Positions 51,244 to 59,988 of a stretch of 64,000 nt of DNA are shown one piece after another. Position numbers and translations under genes: made by a program. Location: assembly GCA_963663775.1 (NCBI GenBank), contig OY760624.1, positions 1,116,001 to 1,180,000 on the forward strand. The letters run 5' to 3'. Within the stretch, counting starts at the first letter, position 1. Each line of letters begins with the position of its first letter. The notes under the pieces are model-generated. The model was not told where the DNA came from. It was given only the letters and a program-made list of their open reading frames with translations, and did no database searches. Source of the stretch: G963663775 sp963663775 (GTDB lineage Bacteria; Bacillota; Clostridia; Oscillospirales; Butyricicoccaceae).

Positions 51244-53075
51244 CATACAAGATCTACCTTATATTTCTTAAACCACCGCTCCAGCTGAATGATATACGCA
51301 AAAATCTGCGGCGTGCGCATCAGCTGTCCGTACCACGGCTCGGAGAGGGAATGCGGGTTTTCCATCAGCGCAAAAACTGCATCGTGGTCAAACAGGGAAG
51401 CAGCAATGGAGTTTTCATCACGGAAAATCTGTCTGACATAGCTGGCAGTCAGCTCGGTATACATGGGATGGAAGGTCTTGGGGTAGGGGCTTTTCTTGCG
51501 CCAGACGATTTCCTGCGGCAAATCCGGTTCAAACGCCTTGCGTACGATGCCTTTTTCCCGTCCGTCCCAGCTTTTGAGTTCCCATGGCATGTTATAGGCA
51601 TATTCGACAATGCGATGATCGCAAAAGGGGACACGGACTTCCAAACCGGAATACATACTCATGCGGTCTTTTCTGTCAAGCAGTGTTGCCATAAACCACT
51701 GCAAATTCAGCAGGAACATTTCCCGCATGCGTGCTTCTTTTGCGGAATCCTGCGGCAGTTTTTCGGCTTCACGGCATGTATTCAGATAGCGCGCTCGCAC
51801 AAATTCCGCACCGTGCGGCAGCAAATCTTGCCGCAGCAGCGATTGGCGCAGGGCAATGGAGCGTGACCAAGGAAAGGTATCTTCAAATAGAATTTCCTCT
51901 CGGTGATACCAAGGGTAGCCGCCAAATAATTCATCGGCGCATTCGCCGGAAAGGGCAACAGTAAACTGTTGTTTCACCTGCGCACAAAATAACAGGAGAG
52001 AAGAGTCAATGTCTGCCATGCCCGGCGCATCTCGTGCATCGGTGGCAGGTAAAAGGGCGGCACACAAAGCGGCATGGTCCAATTCGACATTGTGATGCAC
52101 AGAGCCGATGGCATCGCACATCATTGCAATATAATCGCTGTCACTGTTCGGCTGGAATAAACTTTTCTCAAAATATTGGCGATTGTTTTGATAATCCACC
52201 GACCACGTATGCAGAGGGGGCAGTCCACAGCTTTGATATTCTTTTGCGGCAAGCATCGACAGGATGGAGGAATCCAAACCGCCGGATAAAAATGTGCAAA
52301 GCGGCACATCACTGACAAGCTGACGTTTCACCGCATCTTCTATCAGCCAACGGGTATGCTCTAGGGTTTGCTCTGCGTTGTCGGGGTGCTCTTGTGCCGT
52401 CAATTTCCAATAGGTGTGCTGTGAAAATCCATCCTCTCGATAGACTGCAAAGTGCCCGGGAAGCAGTTCAGAAATGTTTTGAAAAATGCCGTCACCTGGG
52501 GTATGGGCAGGGCCGAGCAACAGCAGCGTACACAGACCTTCTGTGTTGATGCGGGGGCGAATATCCGGATGGCAAAGCACTGCTTTGAGCTCGGAACCAA
52601 ACACAATGCCGTCAGGTGTGCGGCTGTAAAACAAAGGCTTCACGCCAAGTCGGTCACGTGCAAGGGTCAGCGTGCGGCTTTTGCGCTCCCAAACCGCAAA
52701 GGCGAAAATACCGTTTAAACGGCGCAGACAATGCTCCGCTCCCCATTCACAAAAAGCGTGCAACAGCACTTCGGTGTCAGAATGTCCGAGAAATTGATGC
52801 CCCAGCGCATATAATTCTTTGCGAATATCTTCTGTGTTGTATAATTCTCCATTATACACAATGACGGTATTGCCATCGGGTGAATACATTGGCTGCCCGC
52901 CGCCTGCGGGGTCTACTACGATTAAGCGGCGGTGCACCAGCATCGTGGTTTCATCCAGATACGTGCCTTGTGCATCCGGACCGCGTGGTGTCAGTGCACG
53001 TGCCATATGCAGACCGATTTGTTCTTGTTCTCTTGCATCTGTTGCAAAGGTTGCAAAGCCCCCAATACCACACAT
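51243..53075 (-). CDS. asnB: Asparagine synthase (glutamine-hydrolysing)
   Basis: 610 residues from the ATG at 53075. This start places Cys2 as the N-terminal nucleophile (MCGIGGF) and has GGAGG 8 nt upstream; the in-frame upstream ATG would bury the catalytic Cys. The glutaminase domain occupies 1-200 (RRLIVVDPAGGGQPM, YNGELYN, HSDTEVLLHAF). The synthetase domain has the PP-loop FLSGGLDSSILSMLAA and downstream SGECADELFGGYPWY. It makes asparagine from aspartate, glutamine and ATP. Monocistronic; divergent from nadE, with about 230 bp between the starts. Confidence 0.95.
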   Translation of the reverse strand: MCGIGGFATFATDAREQEQIGLHMARALTPRGPDAQGTYLDETTMLVHRRLIVVDPAGGGQPMYSPDGNTVIVYNGELYNTEDIRKELYALGHQFLGHSDTEVLLHAFCEWGAEHCLRRLNGIFAFAVWERKSRTLTLARDRLGVKPLFYSRTPDGIVFGSELKAVLCHPDIRPRINTEGLCTLLLLGPAHTPGDGIFQNISELLPGHFAVYREDGFSQHTYWKLTAQEHPDNAEQTLEHTRWLIEDAVKRQLVSDVPLCTFLSGGLDSSILSMLAAKEYQSCGLPPLHTWSVDYQNNRQYFEKSLFQPNSDSDYIAMMCDAIGSVHHNVELDHAALCAALLPATDARDAPGMADIDSSLLLFCAQVKQQFTVALSGECADELFGGYPWYHREEILFEDTFPWSRSIALRQSLLRQDLLPHGAEFVRARYLNTCREAEKLPQDSAKEARMREMFLLNLQWFMATLLDRKDRMSMYSGLEVRVPFCDHRIVEYAYNMPWELKSWDGREKGIVRKAFEPDLPQEIVWRKKSPYPKTFHPMYTELTASYVRQIFRDENSIAASLFDHDAVFALMENPHSLSEPWYGQLMRTPQIFAYIIQLERWFKKYKVDLV

Positions 53076-53304
53076 AAAGCATCCTCCGTTTCCGTACGTT
53101 GTGCATCGCATAACGTTAGTATATGCAAAAGATTGCTTGTTTCATGATGGTAAATCCATGACAAAAATTTTTGTTTTCGTTGCGTAAACAGCGATTTTGG
53201 GGTACAATAAGCCTATTGCGGCGCTGTCACAGCAGTCATCCATTTGGCTGGACAGGGTATGATTTTTTGAAAAACGGAAAACCGTTTTTGGGGGAGGATT
53301 CACC

Positions 53305-55212
53305 ATGAAGGATGGGTTTATTAGAGTTGCGGCGGCAACACCGGAGGTGCGGGTTGCGGATTGCGCATGGAATGCAGAGCAAATCATTGCACGGGCGCAG
53401 GAGGCGGCACGGGCGGGTGCGGCGGTGTGTGTCTGTCCGGAGCTTTGCATCACAGGCTACACGTGCGGCGATTTGTTTTTGCAGGATACGCTGTTATCGG
53501 CGGCACAGGTTGCATTGGAACAGATTTTGCAGGAAACCAGCGATTTGCCAATGCTGCTGGCGGTTGGATTGCCTCATCGGTATCGAGGAGCGTTATATAA
53601 TGTAGCGGCAATCTTATATCATGGGCGAATTTTAGGGCTCGTGCCAAAACAGCACATTCCCAATTATTCAGAATTTTATGAGCTGCGGCATTTCACATCG
53701 GGCATCGGGATGCAGACACAAACAGTGTCTATTGCAGGCATGGAAGCCCCTATGGGCACAAATATGCTGTTTTGCTGCGAGGAACAGCAGGATTTTATCC
53801 TTGGTGCAGAGATTTGTGAGGATTTGTGGATTACACAGCCACCATCTGGTCGGTTGGCAGAAGCGGGCGCAACCATCATCATCAATCTGTCCGCATCGGA
53901 TGAGGTCATCGGCAAGGCGGATTATCGGCGGGAATTGGTGCGCAGTCAATCGGCAAGGCTGATTTGCGGCTATATTTATGCCGATGCCGGACAGGGCGAA
54001 TCGACACAGGATTTGGTCTTTTCGGGGCACAATCTCATTGCGGAAAACGGTGCGCTGCTGCGGGAATCGGTGCGGTGGGAAACCGGCATGATTTTTTCGG
54101 AAATCGATTTGGGCAGGTTGGTGCATGACCGCTGTCGCATGAATACCTTTTCTACGGGCAGAACCGGCATGACCTGTGTGCCGTTTTCTATGCCGACAAG
54201 ACATACAGAGCTGACACGTGTCTTTCCGATGACACCGTTTGTACCAACCAACCAAACCGATTTGGAAAACCGCTGTCAAGAGATTTTGACCATGCAGGCA
54301 TCGGGCCTAGCCAAGCGGCTGAAGCACACCCAGAGCAGTCAGGCGGTCATCGGCTTATCTGGCGGTCTGGATTCCACCTTGGCACTGATTGTCGCCGTGC
54401 ATGCGTTCGACCGCTTGAAGCTTGACCGCAAGGGAATCGTTGCAATCACCATGCCTTGCTTTGGCACAACCACACGCACCAAGAGCAATGCCGAAAAGCT
54501 GGCGGAAGCATATGGGGTGACGCTGCAGGTTGTTGACATAAAGGATGCGGTGGACCAGCATTTTGCAGACATTGGACACGAAAAAGAAAATTTGAATGTT
54601 GTGTTTGAAAATGGACAGGCACGCATGCGCACCCTGGTGCTGATGGACATGGCAAATGCAGTCGGCGGCATGGTGGTCGGCACAGGTGACCTTTCCGAAT
54701 TGGCGCTTGGCTGGGCAACCTATAACGGCGACCATATGAGCATGTATGGGGTCAACACGTCCATTCCCAAAACATTGGTGCGCTATCTGACGGCATTTGA
54801 AGCCAGCCGAGCGGAGGATGGACTGCGGGAGATTTTGCTGGATGTTTTGGGTACGCCGGTCAGCCCGGAGCTGCTGCCGCCCAAGGATGGCGAGATTGCG
54901 CAAAAAACAGAAGAGCTGGTGGGACCTTATGAACTGCATGACTTCTTCCTGTATTATATGCTGCGCTGGGGCTATCCCCCCCGCAAGATTTATCGGTGCG
55001 CGCTGCTGGCATTCAGCGAAGTGTATAACAAGGCAACCATCAAAAAATGGATCATCACCTTCCTGCGCCGCTTCTTCTCGCAGCAGTTTAAGCGCTCCTG
55101 TCTGCCGGACGGTCCCAAAGTCGGTACCTTGACGCTTTCACCCCGTGGAGATTGGCGAATGCCGTCCGATGCGGTCAGTGTGCTGTGGCTTGCAGAGGCA
55201 GAACGGCTGTAA
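53305..55212 (+). CDS. nadE: Glutamine-dependent NAD+ synthetase
   Basis: 635 residues. The N-terminal nitrilase-type amidase holds the Glu-Lys-Cys triad in CPELCITGYTCGDLF, LVPKQHIPNYSEFYE and LGAEICEDLW. The C-terminal synthetase holds the pyrophosphatase loop IGLSGGLDSTLAL, TKSNAEKLAEAYGV, GTGDLSELALGW and the C-terminal RSCLPDGPKVGTLTLSPRGD. It converts nicotinic acid adenine dinucleotide to NAD+ with ammonia channelled from glutamine. Start at 53305 after GGGGGAGG. Full length for the two-domain family. Confidence 0.96.
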   Translation: MKDGFIRVAAATPEVRVADCAWNAEQIIARAQEAARAGAAVCVCPELCITGYTCGDLFLQDTLLSAAQVALEQILQETSDLPMLLAVGLPHRYRGALYNVAAILYHGRILGLVPKQHIPNYSEFYELRHFTSGIGMQTQTVSIAGMEAPMGTNMLFCCEEQQDFILGAEICEDLWITQPPSGRLAEAGATIIINLSASDEVIGKADYRRELVRSQSARLICGYIYADAGQGESTQDLVFSGHNLIAENGALLRESVRWETGMIFSEIDLGRLVHDRCRMNTFSTGRTGMTCVPFSMPTRHTELTRVFPMTPFVPTNQTDLENRCQEILTMQASGLAKRLKHTQSSQAVIGLSGGLDSTLALIVAVHAFDRLKLDRKGIVAITMPCFGTTTRTKSNAEKLAEAYGVTLQVVDIKDAVDQHFADIGHEKENLNVVFENGQARMRTLVLMDMANAVGGMVVGTGDLSELALGWATYNGDHMSMYGVNTSIPKTLVRYLTAFEASRAEDGLREILLDVLGTPVSPELLPPKDGEIAQKTEELVGPYELHDFFLYYMLRWGYPPRKIYRCALLAFSEVYNKATIKKWIITFLRRFFSQQFKRSCLPDGPKVGTLTLSPRGDWRMPSDAVSVLWLAEAERL

Positions 55213-55338
55213 GACATGGCAGAGGCAATTTGCGCAAGCTCCGTCTATAGTGTCCGCAAGATTCTGATAATGAAAAAAAGCATGTTGATTTTGGCTAATT
55301 TTCTGCGGAAATATTCCCATCATTTGCGCAAAAAAACA

Positions 55339-55356
55339 TCGTTAAATGATTGACAA
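55339..55356. promoter_or_regulatory. Rex-like operator at the bcd promoter
   Basis: TCGTTAA-ATGA-TTGACAA differs at two places from the Rex consensus TTGTTAAnnnnTTAACAA and overlaps the -35 box. Rex is the NADH-sensing repressor known to control butyrate genes in clostridia. Confidence 0.55.
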
Positions 55357-55377
55357 AAATGCATGAGCGTATATAAT
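55350..55377 (+). promoter_or_regulatory. Strong promoter of the bcd-etfBA operon
   Basis: Consensus TTGACA (55350-55355), a 16-nt spacer and consensus TATAAT (55372-55377). A leader of about 145 nt with a GCCTGCA...TGCAGGC hairpin (about 55442-55477) precedes the bcd RBS (GGGAGG). Nothing else is supported in 55213-55527. Confidence 0.85.
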
Positions 55378-55527
55378 AGAAATAGACGTGCTTTGAAGGA
55401 AGTGTGTCTTAAATACGGCGTGAACACCGTCTTAATTCCATGCCTGCAGCCTATGCGGAGCATTGGTGCAGGCGGGAAGACGAGTATTTAAATAAAATCT
55501 ACAATATTTTTTGGGAGGTTTACAGGC

Positions 55528-56673
55528 ATGGATTTTAGGCTTACGAAACAGCAGGCAATGGTTCAAAAGCTCTGCCGCGAATTCGCGATTAACGAAGTTG
55601 AACCGATTGCTGCGGAGATCGACGCAGAGGAGCGTTATCCTGAGGAAACCGTACAGAAGTTGATGAAGTACGGTCTGATGGGCATTCAGTTCCCGAAGGA
55701 AGTTGGCGGCTCTGGCGGCGACTACGTCTGCTACTCCATCGCAATCGAAGAAGCATCTCGCTTCTGCGGCACAACTGGCTGCATCATCTCTTCTCACGCA
55801 ACTTTGGGTGCATGGCCGATTTATGCTTACGGCACACCGGAGCAGAAGGAAAAGTTTTTGCGTCCTCTGGTTTCTGGCCAGAAGCTGGGCGCATTCGGTT
55901 TGACCGAGCCAAATGCAGGTACTGACTCTGCTGCACAGCAGACCGTTGCGATCAAGCAGGAAGACGGCAAGTATCTGATCAACGGTTCTAAGGTGTTCAT
56001 CACCGGCGGCGGCCGTGCAGACACCTATATCATCTTTGCTATGACCGACAAGAAGGCTGGCAACCATGGTATTTCTGCGTTCATCGTGGACAAGAATGAC
56101 CCGGGCTTCAAGATTGGTAAAATCGAGCACAAGATGGGTATTCGTGGTTCTCAGACCGCTGAATTGATTTTTGAAGACATGCTGCTCGACGCTGACCGTC
56201 TGCTCGGTCAGGAAAACAAGGGCTTTAAGATTGCAATGACCACACTGGACGGCGGCCGTATCGGTATCGCATCTCAGGCACTGGGTATTGCACAGGGCGC
56301 TTTGGATCAGGCTGTGCAGTACATGAAGGAACGTGTACAGTTCGGTCGTCCGATTTCCACCAAGCAGGGTCTGCAGTGGATGGTTGCTGACATGGAAGTT
56401 TCCATCGAAGCTGCTCGTCTGCTCATCCGTCGTGCTGCATTCAACCACGATGTTGGCCTCCCGTTCAGCAAGGAAGCTGCTATGGCGAAGCTGTACGCTT
56501 CTGAAGTTGCTATGGATGTTACCACCAAGTGCGTACAGATCTTCGGCGGCTACGGTTACATCCGTGAGTACCCGATGGAACGCATGATGCGTGACGCAAA
56601 GATTACCGAGATCTATGAAGGTACTTCTCAGGTACAGAGAATGGTTATCTCTGGCCACGTACTCGGCAAGTAA
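55528..56673 (+). CDS. bcd: Butyryl-CoA dehydrogenase (short-chain acyl-CoA dehydrogenase)
   Basis: 381 residues, exact family length. Acyl-CoA dehydrogenase blocks: FRLTKQQAMVQKLCREFA, GLMGIQFPKEVGGSGGDY, AFGLTEPNAGTDSAAQQT (FAD/substrate site), KMGIRGSQTAELIFED, QIFGGYGYIREYPMERMMRDAKI and the catalytic glutamate in IYEGTSQ. It is the first gene of an operon with both electron-transfer flavoprotein subunits. The complex reduces crotonyl-CoA to butyryl-CoA with NADH, bifurcating electrons to ferredoxin. Codon choice (many GCT, CTG, GTT) suggests high expression. Confidence 0.95.
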   Translation: MDFRLTKQQAMVQKLCREFAINEVEPIAAEIDAEERYPEETVQKLMKYGLMGIQFPKEVGGSGGDYVCYSIAIEEASRFCGTTGCIISSHATLGAWPIYAYGTPEQKEKFLRPLVSGQKLGAFGLTEPNAGTDSAAQQTVAIKQEDGKYLINGSKVFITGGGRADTYIIFAMTDKKAGNHGISAFIVDKNDPGFKIGKIEHKMGIRGSQTAELIFEDMLLDADRLLGQENKGFKIAMTTLDGGRIGIASQALGIAQGALDQAVQYMKERVQFGRPISTKQGLQWMVADMEVSIEAARLLIRRAAFNHDVGLPFSKEAAMAKLYASEVAMDVTTKCVQIFGGYGYIREYPMERMMRDAKITEIYEGTSQVQRMVISGHVLGK

Positions 56674-56697
56674 GAAAAGGGAGGAAAAACTGAAATT

Positions 56698-57498
56698 ATG
56701 AAAGTTATTGTTTGCGTAAAGCAGGTTCCGGATACGTCCGGTAAGGTCGCAGTCAATGCAAATGGCACACTCGACCGTGCATCTATGGCAACCATCATCA
56801 ACCCGGATGACAAGAACGCAGTAGAAGCTGCTCTGCAGCTGAAGGACAACTATGGCGCAGAAGTTGTTGTTGTTACCATGGGTCCCCCTCCGGCAAAGGA
56901 AATGCTCGTAGAGCTGCTCGCTATGGGTGCTGACAAGGGCGTATTGGTTTCTGCTCGTGAATTCGGCGGTTCTGATACCTTCGCTACTTCTCAGATTCTT
57001 GCAGCTGCAATCAAGAAGATTGGCTTCGGCAGCGAAGACATTCTGATGTGCGGCCGTCAGGCTATCGACGGTGACACCGCTCAGGTTGGCCCGCAGATTG
57101 CTGAAAAGCTGAACATTCCGCAGGTAACTTATGTAGAAGACATCCAGCTGGATGGCACCAAGGTCGTTTGCAAGCGTGCTTTGGAAGATGGCTACATGAT
57201 GATTGAAACCCAGACGCCTTGCCTGCTGACTGCAATTAAGGAACTGAACGCACCTCGTTATATGTCCGTTGGCGGTATTTTCTGGGCTTATGAGCAGGAA
57301 ATCGAAGTTCTGGACTATGAAGCACTGAAGGATGACGAACTGATTGAACTGGATACCATTGGTTTGAAGGGTTCTCCGACAAATATTTATGCTTCCTTCA
57401 CCCCTCCGCAGAAGGGCGCAGGTCAGATGCTGGAAGGCGCTGATAAGGCCACTGTTCAGAATCTGGTTGGCATTCTCGCAGAGAAGCATATTATTTAA
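56698..57498 (+). CDS. etfB: Electron transfer flavoprotein beta subunit
   Basis: 266 residues. It starts MKVIVCVKQVPDTSGKVAV and contains NPDDKNAVEAALQLKD, VVVTMGPPPAKEML, CGRQAIDGDTAQVGPQIAEKL, which are the ETF-beta signature blocks. It lies 24 bp after bcd with AAGGGAGG. Together with EtfA it carries the FADs that take electrons from NADH and split them between crotonyl-CoA and ferredoxin. Confidence 0.96.
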   Translation: MKVIVCVKQVPDTSGKVAVNANGTLDRASMATIINPDDKNAVEAALQLKDNYGAEVVVVTMGPPPAKEMLVELLAMGADKGVLVSAREFGGSDTFATSQILAAAIKKIGFGSEDILMCGRQAIDGDTAQVGPQIAEKLNIPQVTYVEDIQLDGTKVVCKRALEDGYMMIETQTPCLLTAIKELNAPRYMSVGGIFWAYEQEIEVLDYEALKDDELIELDTIGLKGSPTNIYASFTPPQKGAGQMLEGADKATVQNLVGILAEKHII

Positions 57499-57519
57499 TT
57501 GAAAGGAGATTTTCATACA

Positions 57520-58575
57520 ATGGCTGAGTTTAACAATAGAGCTCTTGACGATTTTAAGGGCGTATGGGTATTTTGTGAGCAGCGCCAAGGCGTTCTCCAG
57601 TCCACTTCCCTTGAGCTGATCTCCGAGGGTCGCAAGTTGGCAGACGAACTGGGCGTAGAGCTGGTTGGTTTGGTTCTTGGTGATGCTGTTGAGAGCATGG
57701 CAAAGGAAATGGGCGGTCACGGTGCAGATAAGGTTATCGTTTGCGAGAGCCCGCTGCTGAAGGACTACACCACTGATGCATATTCCAAGGTAATTTGCGA
57801 TATCGTCATGGAAAAGAAGCCTGAAATTTTCATGGTCGGTGCAACAAACATCGGTCGTGACCTCGGTCCTCGTCTGGCTGCTCGTCTGGGCACAGGCTTG
57901 ACCGCTGACTGCACCAAGCTGGACATCGGCTACTCCAAGGATGATAACGAACACAAGATTATCCTGCAGACCCGTCCTGCTTTCGGTGGTCACTTGATGG
58001 CAACCATCATCTGCCCGCGTTTCCGTCCGCAGATGTCTACCGTCCGTCCGGGCGTTATGAAGAAGTCCGCATTCGACCAGGCAAAGGCTGATGCAGTTGT
58101 CATCGAAAAGCCGGCATTCGCCTTGACCGAAGCAGACTGCAAGACCAAGGTTCTGGAAATCAAGAAGGCTGCGAAGGAACTCGTTAACCTGGCGGAAGCT
58201 GGCGCAATCGTTTCTGTTGGTCGTGGTATTTCTTCCGATGTGGACAAGGGTCTGGCATTGGCAAAGGAATTGGCAGACGCACTGAACGGCGTTGTTGGCG
58301 CATCTCGTGCTGCTGTTGACAGCGGCTGGCTGCCGGCTGACCATCAGGTTGGTCAGACTGGTAAGACCGTTCGCCCGCAGCTGTACATCGCTTGCGGTAT
58401 TTCCGGCGCAATCCAGCACAAGGCTGGTATGTCTGATTCTGAATGCATCGTTGCAATCAACAAGAATGATTCTGCTCCGATTTTTGAAGTTGCAGACTAC
58501 GGCATTTGCGGCGACCTGTTCAAGGTTCTGCCGATGCTGATTGAAGAAGTTAAGGCAGAACAGGCAGCTAAGTAA
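57520..58575 (+). CDS. etfA: Electron transfer flavoprotein alpha subunit
   Basis: 351 residues from the ATG at 57520, 12 nt after AAAGGAG; an in-frame start at 57499 overlaps that ribosome site. N-terminal WVFCEQRQGVLQSTSLELIS, then GATNIGRDLGPRLAARLGTGLTADCT, and the FAD-binding C-terminus AVDSGWLPADHQVGQTGKTVRPQLY with GISGAIQHKAGM. Last gene of the operon. Confidence 0.96.
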   Translation: MAEFNNRALDDFKGVWVFCEQRQGVLQSTSLELISEGRKLADELGVELVGLVLGDAVESMAKEMGGHGADKVIVCESPLLKDYTTDAYSKVICDIVMEKKPEIFMVGATNIGRDLGPRLAARLGTGLTADCTKLDIGYSKDDNEHKIILQTRPAFGGHLMATIICPRFRPQMSTVRPGVMKKSAFDQAKADAVVIEKPAFALTEADCKTKVLEIKKAAKELVNLAEAGAIVSVGRGISSDVDKGLALAKELADALNGVVGASRAAVDSGWLPADHQVGQTGKTVRPQLYIACGISGAIQHKAGMSDSECIVAINKNDSAPIFEVADYGICGDLFKVLPMLIEEVKAEQAAK

Positions 58576-58596
58576 GCTCCTGTAAGATTTGCCTTA

Positions 58597-58634
58597 AAAA
58601 CCCCCTAACTTCTGTTGAAGTTAGGGGGTTTTCT
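58597..58634 (+). terminator. Intrinsic terminator of bcd-etfBA
   Basis: 16-bp perfect arms (58597-58612 and 58617-58632) with a TGTT loop and T-rich end. It is shared with the convergent anti-sigma gene. Confidence 0.9.
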
Positions 58635-58642
58635 TACACGTA

Positions 58643-59440
58643 TTATTTGGATGCGGATTGTATGAGGATAATCAGACCGGATTCTGCAGCCGTATCAATC
58701 GAAACACCGCCAACATCGGTGCGGGACTGCGCCTCAAAGCCACTGTCATGCAGGATGCCCAAGGCTTTTTCCAGAGTGCTCATATTATTATCCAATGCAA
58801 AATACGAAATCTCGCCGGAAGGGCTTTGCGTGAGCAGTGTGCCGCCGAAATCAGGAATACTGGTGACGTTTTGTGCGACATAGCAGTATGCATAGACCGA
58901 AGTCGAAATCAAATTCGGCACTTCGCTGATGACGATGGCGGACGATGCCGCAGCATCTTTTGAACTGGTAGCGGGTGCCTGCAGAGCAGCGTCAGCAGAA
59001 TCGGTGACCATCTGGTCCTGCGCAGCAGATGCCGCTTGTGCGGGGTTGTTCGCCACGGCATTCGTAGTAGAGGTGACCGTGTCAAACGGGTTTTGCATAC
59101 CCCATAGACTATCGCCCAGTTTTCCGGTTGTAACCAGCAAAACGACAATCACGGCGGCGGCAAGCATACTGAAAACGGGGAAATGCCGTCGTTTTTCAAG
59201 CGGCACAACAGTTGCTTGCGCTTCTTTCAGCACAGCATCCATCACGGTGTCATGCAACGCCTTTGGCAGCAAAACGGTTTCATAGGAAAGCCGTGAGCGC
59301 AAGGTACGTAAATGCTCCAAATAGGCGGCACAGTGCGCACAGTTGGAAATATGCCCCAACAAAATCGCTTGTTCATCAGCGGTGAGCTCATTATCCAGAT
59401 AAGCGGAGCAGTATGCTTCATATTTCGAACAATCCATCAT
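58643..59440 (-). CDS. Anti-sigma factor with zinc-finger (zf-HC2-like) N-terminus
   Basis: 265 residues. N-terminal CSAYLDNELTADEQAILLGHISNC and AHCAAYL give the H-x3-C-x2-C pattern of ZAS anti-sigma factors. One membrane segment (about 88-108, FSMLAAAVIVVLLVTTG), then an Ala/Thr/Ser-rich linker and an extracytoplasmic domain of unknown fold. The ATG overlaps the sigma gene stop by 4 bp, so the two are produced together. It would hold the ECF sigma factor at the membrane until a signal arrives. Confidence 0.9.
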   Translation of the reverse strand: MMDCSKYEAYCSAYLDNELTADEQAILLGHISNCAHCAAYLEHLRTLRSRLSYETVLLPKALHDTVMDAVLKEAQATVVPLEKRRHFPVFSMLAAAVIVVLLVTTGKLGDSLWGMQNPFDTVTSTTNAVANNPAQAASAAQDQMVTDSADAALQAPATSSKDAAASSAIVISEVPNLISTSVYAYCYVAQNVTSIPDFGGTLLTQSPSGEISYFALDNNMSTLEKALGILHDSGFEAQSRTDVGGVSIDTAAESGLIILIQSASK

Positions 59441-59988
59441 GGTGTTGCGCTCCCTTCCGCTGCGGCTGAAGACATCGGCGGTTCAGTCTGCAAGGCAAGA
59501 TATAGTTGGCGGCGTGCGTTTGCCAGCTGTAATTTTACAGAGGTTTCTTCCAAGGTCAAAAGCTGTGCGATTTCGGAATAGGTGAGACCAATCACGTCAC
59601 GCAGCAGCAGGATGTTGCGGGGTTCTGCAGAAAGCTGCGATAGCGCAGCGGCAAGTGTTGTGGGAGCAGCTGGCGAGGCGGTGCGCAAGGCATCTTCAAA
59701 GAGGATGTCTGTGATTTTTTTGGATGCTGCTGTGTGCTGCAAGCAATGCTGCAACATCGTGCGATAGACCCACAGGGTAAAATTATTTTCGGTATGGGCA
59801 CTGGAAAGTGTGGTGTAGATATGCAAAAATACATCTTGTGTCATTTTTTCAGCAATTGCCCTGTCATTGCAGGCACGGAATAAAAATGCAAACACAGGGT
59901 GTTCATATGCCGCAACCAACTCTTCAAAGGCGGATAGTTCGCCTTTTTTCGCTTGAGATAGGAGCTGCTTTTCGGTTGATTTATTCAA
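59437..59988 (-). CDS. ECF RNA polymerase sigma factor
   Basis: About 183 residues. Region 2 (FEELVAAYEHPVFAFLFRACND, AEKMTQDVFLHIYTTL) and region 4 (LSQLSAEPRNILLLRDVIGLTYSEIA, LQLANARRQLYLAL) are present. The TTG at 59988 is preferred as start: it overlaps the dusB stop as TTGA, and AAAGGAGG lies 10 nt upstream. An ATG at 60015 would sit upstream of that ribosome site and overlap dusB by 31 bp. The cognate anti-sigma gene follows. It is probably co-transcribed with dusB; signal unknown. Confidence 0.88.
   Translation of the reverse strand: MNKSTEKQLLSQAKKGELSAFEELVAAYEHPVFAFLFRACNDRAIAEKMTQDVFLHIYTTLSSAHTENNFTLWVYRTMLQHCLQHTAASKKITDILFEDALRTASPAAPTTLAAALSQLSAEPRNILLLRDVIGLTYSEIAQLLTLEETSVKLQLANARRQLYLALQTEPPMSSAAAEGSATP

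Noticed and set aside
55432..58419. A 995-codon minus-strand open frame opposite bcd-etfBA
   Set aside because: It is a shadow of three well recognised highly expressed genes; cysteine-rich text without domains reflects their codon bias.
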